Of a DNA stretch of 64,000 bases, positions 58,511-64,000 are shown piece by piece (the first letter of the stretch is position 1; every line of letters begins with the position of its first letter). Under the pieces are notes generated by a model. It did no database searches. It was not told the DNA's origin and saw only the letters and a program-made list of their open reading frames with translations. The translations under genes and the position numbers were made by a program. The DNA is taken from positions 16,526,001-16,590,000 of the forward strand of contig CM032230.1 of the NCBI GenBank assembly GCA_019009955.1, read 5' to 3'. The stretch comes from Riptortus pedestris (taxonomy: Eukaryota; Arthropoda; Insecta; Hemiptera; Alydidae).

Positions 58511-58833
58511 CCCAGATTTCCCTTATTGTCTGTTAACGCTCTAGCGGTCGCAATTTTTGTTTGATCGTTTAACCCCAACCCCAAACCCTTGATATTTAAA
58601 AACGTTTTATGCAAAAATTACAGATACAAGTTTTGTTTAATGGCTGAAATCGGACCAGAGGGGTTTAGAAGGGGGATTTTCGAAAAGTAGAAATATCTCC
58701 GTTATCATACGTCGGATCAAAAAATTGTATAGAACCAATCTTATTGCAAATTAAATTGACTATAAATATTGTTCTATACATTTATTCTCTATCTTGAATA
58801 TTAACCGAAATATTTGAATTTTTATTAAATGTT
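58511..58833 (+). repeat. Family A fragment
   Basis: Contains the AACGCTCTAGCGGTCGCAAT block, GTTTAATGGCTGAAATCGG, TCTCCGTTATCATACGTCGG and ATTAACCGAAATATTTG in order. The (TA)n and start block are reduced to CCCAGATTTCCCTTATTG. Confidence 0.8.
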
Positions 58834-59035
58834 AGCCGATAACGGACGAGTGAGTTTTCCGGGCGGGGGGCGCGGGGTGGGGCCAGAGGCGGGTTCCAGC
58901 TTCTGCGAAAAAGCTAGTTTGGCCGTAACTGTTTGGCTCTCGTGTGTGAGAATTTTCTCTATTGGATAACTTGTCAGGGGGAAATCTGCTCAGTTTGTGA
59001 TACGGCAGTTGGTGTCCCGGGGCACTGCGGTGACG

Positions 59036-59115
59036 GTGGGGGGGGGGGGTGTGGGGGGGTCGGGTGCTTGGGGGAGGTGTGGGTGGGGGGAGGGGCGGTG
59101 GGGTGGGGGGGGATG
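59036..59115. repeat. G-rich low-complexity block
   Basis: Dense (G)n(T)n sequence whose ORFs on both strands (Gly/Val-rich, or Pro-rich) are composition artefacts. It could form G-quadruplexes or be a consensus error. Confidence 0.7.
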
Positions 59116-59504
59116 GGGTTTTTCTACAGACATAGGGAATATGTTATAATATGAGATCAAAAGTGTGTAATATGAGCACGTGGGAAATCTGCTTCTACGC
59201 AGACTCAAACTTCATATATAAGCGTTTCATGTAAAACTAAATATCAAGTTTCGTAACAGCTGAAATTGAAGTTGGGGAATGGCAGGGGCTATTGAGGTTG
59301 AGCTCATGATGAGATTTTCAAAACATTTCTTCCACTGTTCATCGATCCTACTCAGGAGATAACGAAAATGAGGTATATTCAAAATATCTACGTGTATATG
59401 TCACTGAACTCCTAAATGGCTGGACCGATTTGAATGAATTTTTTTGTTCGCGTCACGCCCTAGATGGTTTAGCGTCACAAATCAGCCCGGCAGACAGTGC
59501 AGGA

Positions 59505-59600
59505 GTAGGGGTCGTAAGGGAGGCCTAAAATTAAAAATAGGGATATTTCGTTTCCCATTGGTTTTTCGGCAAATATGTATTTTTAAATTTAATCCTAATC
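59505..59600 (-). repeat. Family B fragment, inverted
   Basis: Antisense of CAGGCCTCCCTTA and CGAAAAACCAATGGGAAACG. Next to it, GGCTGGACCGATTTGAATGA (59419-59438) is a motif common in insect interspersed repeats. Confidence 0.7.
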
Positions 59601-59692
59601 GCTTGAAATATCGTGCAGGACAACAAGGGTTTTTTTCCCCTGCCGTGTCCCCGCTCTTGCGGCCACTCACTACCACCGCATGTGCACAGTCA

Positions 59693-59809
59693 TGGGGGGG
59701 GGGGGGGGGGGGGGGGGGGGGGTGGGGGCACAGCGCGAGAGAATATAAATGATATCTATATTATATATAATAAATAGTATTTATACACTCACGACACACA
59801 CACACACAT

Positions 59810-59847
<38 letters not shown>

Positions 59848-59891
59848 ATATATATCTATATATACGCTGTGTGTGTGTGTGGTGTGTGTGT

Positions 59892-59922
<31 letters not shown>

Positions 59923-60062
59923 GTTGTGTGTGTGGAGTTGTGTGTGTGTGTGTGTGTGTGTGTGTTGGTGTGGCGGCGCGTACGTGTGTGTGTGTGTGTG
60001 TGGTTCGCGCGTACGGTGTGGTTTGTGGTGGTGTGTGGTGTGTGTGTTGTGTGTGTTATACG
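59693..60062. repeat. Poly-G and (TA)n/(GT)n simple-sequence block
   Basis: A run of about 30 G (59693-59722), TA tracts (59808-59862), then about 190 bp of (GT)n-dominated sequence (59868-60062). The Cys/Val-rich ORFs here are translations of GT repeats and not genes. Confidence 0.92.
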
Positions 60063-60431
60063 TGTGGCATTCTGTGGTCCTGTTTAACGCTTCTAGCCGG
60101 TCACAGTTGTTTGTCTGATTGTTATCCAGCTCAAATATTTAAGCTGAATTATCCCCTGCATCTCTTCTCTTGGTTTTCAGCTTTCAATGTGTCACCGGGG
60201 GACAAAACCATCCACAACAAAGACAACTATCCCCACAACTACTTCCCTAGCTCGGAATTTTTGACTTAGAACTAGAGATAATATGGTAAAATCACATTAC
60301 TAGTGTGTCATACTAGCACATGGGAAATCTGCAGCCCCTGCGTGGCGGACATTTTGATTATGAGCGATACCGCCTCTTAGAGAATGCTTCAAATAACTAA
60401 ATAAAGGGCAATCATTTATAGCTGATATTTT

Positions 60432-60890
60432 AGCAGATTTCCAGGGAAATCAGCTATTGAGGTTGTGCACATGACGCGCTTTTCGACAAATTTCTTCAAA
60501 TGTCCATCTATCCTACCTAGTAGAAAGTTGATATTTAATCGTTTTATGTAAAGAGAAAGATCAAGTCGCTAATGGCTGAAATCCGACCAGTGGGAAGGGG
60601 AGGGGTTTTGAGGGGAGGAATTTCGAAAATTCCAAATATCTCCGTTGTTATGCGTCGGATGGAACAATTGTATAGAATCAATCTTATTGCAAATGTAATG
60701 TTCTATAAATGATGTTATACTCATATTTTCTCTACATTGAATATTGTAATAGATATTTCCATATTTTAGGTTTCGGTCATCAGCAAAACCCGCACTCTTA
60801 TTCATGTTCTATTAACTATAAGCTGTTATATCATGAACCATTTCGTTGCAAGGTTAAATACCCAAAATGGTTTTCATTGAACTATTACTT
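60432..60890 (+). repeat. Family A fragment
   Basis: It starts AGCAGATTTCCAGGGAAATC, contains TCCATCTATCCTACC, lacks the TA tract and continues through the core (GGCTGAAATCCGACCAGTGG) to the long variant end. Confidence 0.8.
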
Positions 60891-60954
60891 TGTCAGAAAC
60901 ATGCAAATAAGTCATGTATTAAGATTTTTCGTTCTTTACTCGAAAATGTTTATT

Positions 60955-61880
60955 TGATCTATACCATACTCGATATTTAACTGTTTCATTAGTATGAAAA
61001 TCATATTTGTTATTGACTGAAATCGGACCTGGCCATCATATATATGGCTTATTAAAAACGTAAATTAAAAACATGTCATTGCAAAAAAAAAAAAAAAAAA
61101 AGAAAAGTTTTCTACATCTAGGAAGACCCTGACACGGCTAATTTATGCTGTCAAAAATCATAATAATTTAAGTCATAATAAAGCGAGAAATAAAATACTA
61201 TTTAAAAATTAAAGCTACTGATCTCATAGGCGCAAAAATTAGTCAGCAACAAATCCAAGTTATAACTATGAATGCATTTTTATTTAATCTCTCAATGTTT
61301 CTACTTTGTAGAAGGTATCTATGCATGCCTAAATAGCTCTCAAATACTAATAGGTAAATATTTACAATGTAATATATACAAAATTAACTAATTAAACTAG
61401 TATGAAAATCATATTTGTTATTGACTGAAATCGGATCTGGAATAGTGGTGGCATTGGGAGAGGATTAGAAAAATGAAAATATGTTCGTTACGGTTCATAA
61501 CTTCCACATTATGAGTCGGGTCATAAAATGTTATAGAACCAATCTTGTGATCTTTGACCAACTTTTGATTTTCAACAACTGTTACTCCATGCATTTTCGG
61601 TAATTCAAGTTAGCGAAGTATTCTTACTTTCTTGTTTTTGCCTTCTGTATCCCCTCCCTTCAACTCATAGGTTTTTACATAGAAATAGAGAAAACGTTGT
61701 GATATCAGGTCACAAGTGCTAACCCGGCACTTGGGAAATTTACTTACTTTACACAGCAACTCCGTGATGGACTTTTTACATAGAAATAGAGAATTGATGG
61801 TAAGATGAGATCACCATTGTAACATTCTAGCAGGTGGAAAATCTGATTTTCTTACACATCTCCTGCGAAACGGTCTTTAG
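60955..61880 (+). repeat. Family A variant-core fragments
   Basis: Two copies of TAGTATGAAAATCATATTTG followed by TTATTGACTGAAATCGGA (61001 and 61399), then TTATAGAACCAATCTTG and two decayed hairpin ends (near 61725-61770 and 61838-61880). Related pieces lie at 31500, 35400 and 58260. No gene is seen. Confidence 0.6.
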
Positions 61881-61929
61881 TTAATACTATATTATTTTTC
61901 GAATTAAAAAAAAATAGACGTGCAACAAT

Positions 61930-62091
61930 ATTGGCGGTAAGTTGTAACCTTGAGTTGTAGAGAAGATATGTGGCTGAATGAGGAGGCGAGGGTGAAAGTG
62001 GGAGAGAGAGAGGTCCCCCCACTCCTACCTCTGCTGGAGTGATAGCCTCCAGGGCTAGTAGTTACCCGGCAGGTGCTAGTACACCTCCAGC
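61930..62091 (+). promoter_or_regulatory. Putative promoter / 5' UTR of the signal-peptide exon
   Basis: Non-repetitive GA-rich stretch with a GAGA-factor-like GAGAGAGAGAG (62002-62012) about 80 bp before the ATG. No TATA box is clear. Confidence 0.35.
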
Positions 62092-62141
62092 CATGCTCCT
62101 CTTACTAATACTATCCATTGGGATCGTACAGGCAGAAATAC
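62092..62141 (+). CDS. Candidate first coding exon of a secreted-protein gene
   Basis: ATG followed by MLLLLILSIGIVQAEI, a textbook signal peptide (hydrophobic core, small residues at a VQA cleavage site), then a consensus GTAAGT donor directly after the first base of the next codon. An in-frame upstream ATG-type start (62039) would add 18 residues before the hydrophobic stretch and is less likely. The sequence upstream (61930-62090) is GC-richer than its surroundings and repeat-free, with a GAGAGAGAGAG run at 62002-62012. The rest of the gene is not identifiable; the downstream intron contains a family A element. The short length makes chance possible. Confidence 0.5.
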
Positions 62142-62228
62142 GTAAGTTAATTATTCATACATACATACAAACATATAAACATATATATATAGATATATAT
62201 ATATATATATATATTCATATATTTTATT

Positions 62229-62383
62229 AGCAGATTTCGTTTAGGAAAATCAGCTATTTTAACGTACATATTCGATCTCGATGTTGGGGATCAATTCAGG
62301 AAATTTAAGATATTTTACTCTTTAATCTTTCAACATATTAGGTTGAACTTCCTTCAAATGTTGCTAAAATGGGGTCCGTTCAA

Positions 62384-62457
<74 letters not shown>

Positions 62458-62853
62458 CTTTACCGATTTTGATTGAAAATCACACACAACCAATTTTATT
62501 GTAAATGTTATATTCTATAAATGTTGTTTAATACACTTTTTCTCTATCTTGAATATTGACCGAAATTTTTGCATTTTTAAAATTTTCTATCTTTAGTTAA
62601 CCCCCACTTTTAGTCATAACACTTTAAAAAAAATATATCATGAAACGTCTTATTCCAAATAACGGTATACACTAGTATTGTTTTCAACAGATATTTACTA
62701 GATGAGATGCATTATGGTGTTATCATTTACGATATTATTGATGATCCACTTCTAATCATAGGATTTTTATTTCGGAATAGATATTATATGGGGGCATGAG
62801 ATCAGTAGTGTGTTATTCCTGTACGTGGGAAATCTGCTATGTTTACGCTGGAC
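62229..62853 (+). repeat. Family A (HINE-like) element, near complete
   Basis: It starts AGCAGATTTCGTTTAGG, with (TA)n at 62389-62451, the core to TGACCGAAATTTTTGC, the long variant block, then GTGGGAAATCTGCTATG and GCTGGAC with the hairpin partly deleted. T-runs flank the right end. Confidence 0.82.
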
Positions 62854-63877
62854 TTTTTACTGGCTGCAATATTTAAATAAAAATGTTTAAATTAACAGTG
62901 TAATATGCCCGCCATTTGACTTCCCTGTACTTCTACTAAATTAAATTCATGAAATGTTTTGTTGTGCTTTATTTAAAGTTATTTCAGTTGAAAGTTATAA
63001 ACCAATATTCTTACTGATGAATCGGTTCGAAAAGCGTTATAGAACATAGTTTGTTAGTGTTGTTATGATAAACATAAACTTTTTTTTTTTGTTTTTTACA
63101 AATCTCTGTATTTATAATAGCTACGCAGAAATTTTCAATTTCTTATTTTCATCCTCTCCTAATCCATCCTTCCCTCTTAGTCCTTATGGTCAAAAAGGGA
63201 GTTGCACAAGGAGATTTAGACAGCATTCTTAAGTATGAAATTTCAATATTCGAAAGCTAAAATTTTCATACAAAATATGTGCGTAGGCACGGAAATTAGT
63301 TAAAATTGATTCGGGAGGGGTCAAAACGGATAATTCCTTTAAAATCTGGAAACCGAAATTTTTGACAATTACAATGCTTTCTTTACTTCGTACAAGGAAA
63401 TAAATAAGTTTAGTAAACTTATTAATTTTTTGTTAATAAGATTACAAAAAAAAATAATAAAAATTAGCATCAGTTAATTTACGGGGATTTTTTTTACTGT
63501 ATCTGCCAGGAGCAGAAGCCGGATATCATGGATATCTTGACTGGTAGTCTTTCAAAACCAATAACGATCAATAAAATAAAACCATTCATTTCTTCTGTAT
63601 TGTAATTGAGAATAAAATTAATTCTATTTCTTTAAAATCATTTTGCTTTATAATTATGAGACGACTTTAACAGTATCAGAGAAACCCTAATAGAACACAA
63701 CCAAATGATGTACTAGCAGTGTACTCCTAGAGGCGAGCTTTCAGATGTTGTTGCAAACTTCATATAATAATTTAATTATTACTCTCCACTGATTCAAGAG
63801 TAAGACATAAGTACTGTGACAGAAACTTGTACAAAGTTATGGTTCATCTCACCGGTGGTAACTGGTATCTCATCTGC
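62854..63877. other. AT-rich stretch with no recognised feature
   Basis: No convincing ORF and no member of the families above. If the exon at 62092 is real, this is intron sequence. Confidence 0.6.
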
Positions 63878-64000
63878 CACCAACCTATACTGGGTTATAC
63901 CAATCGTCTAGATATTGGTCACCAAACCTATTCTGGTATATACCATTCTCCAATAGATTGATCACCAACCTATACTAGTTTATACCATTCTCCAATAGAT
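63878..64000. repeat. Minisatellite of 42-43-bp units, running off the edge
   Basis: Three units starting CACCAACCTATACTGG (63878), CACCAAACCTATTCTGG (63920) and CACCAACCTATACTAG (63963), each with a TATACCATTCTCCAATAGAT-like second half. The array continues beyond the window. Confidence 0.88.

Noticed and set aside
59869..60269. Cys/Val-rich ORFs that resemble metal-binding peptides
   Set aside because: They are translations of (GT)n in three frames; no conserved domain and no start context.

Overview
The window looks like AT-rich nuclear DNA of an arthropod, most likely an insect. I infer this from one large intron-containing nucleoporin gene with GT-AG introns, embedded in a dense mix of mariner, P-like, piggyBac-like, Ty3/gypsy-like, LINE and SINE material. 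The order is not certain; a hemipteran-like, repeat-rich genome is plausible but unproven.

Layout. Positions 1-3000 hold diverged interspersed repeats. The minus-strand gene for nuclear pore protein Nup153 runs from its ATG at 28841 to its stop at 5260. Its ten coding exons splice in frame to 4002 nt (1333 aa), and a probable long 3' UTR reaches to about 3050. Its introns carry a dead mariner-type transposon (5681-6996), a piggyBac-type MITE (9256-9837), a second TTAA-flanked sequence (16091-16257), SINE and LINE remnants, old repeat copies and a 347-bp tandem duplication.

From 30 kb to the end the window is almost entirely accessory DNA. Two unnamed families dominate. Family A is about 0.6-1 kb. 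It has an AGCAGATTTCCC start, an internal (TA)n tract, an inverted subterminal copy of that start and a GC hairpin at the far end, inserted at T-runs. This is the architecture of Helentron-associated non-autonomous elements (HINE, INE-1/DINE-1 type). Family B has a CCCGGCTTCGCCCGGG head, several internal units that each contain an AACAAAAGTT/AACTTTTGTT hairpin, and an (AAAC)n tail. Six B copies lie head-to-tail from 36.9 to 44.1 kb, and that whole array sits inside the (TA)n tract of a family A copy.

Two further elements can be delimited precisely. A P-like transposon (51400-53393) has an 8-bp target duplication GGCAGATG, a 16-bp perfect subterminal inverted repeat and an intact ORF with a THAP DNA-binding domain and coiled coil, followed by a three-copy exon-like tandem repeat. 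An internally deleted Ty3/gypsy-like element (54170-56270) has a perfect CCTAT target duplication, and its 3' LTR was later split by a family A insertion, which fixes the ends of family A.

Near the right edge (62092-62141) there is a candidate first exon of a secreted-protein gene, with a signal peptide followed by a clean splice donor. The window ends inside a 42-43-bp minisatellite. The only confident cellular gene is Nup153; the rest is a stratified record of transposition, and parts of 39-43 kb and 57 kb look like low-quality consensus.
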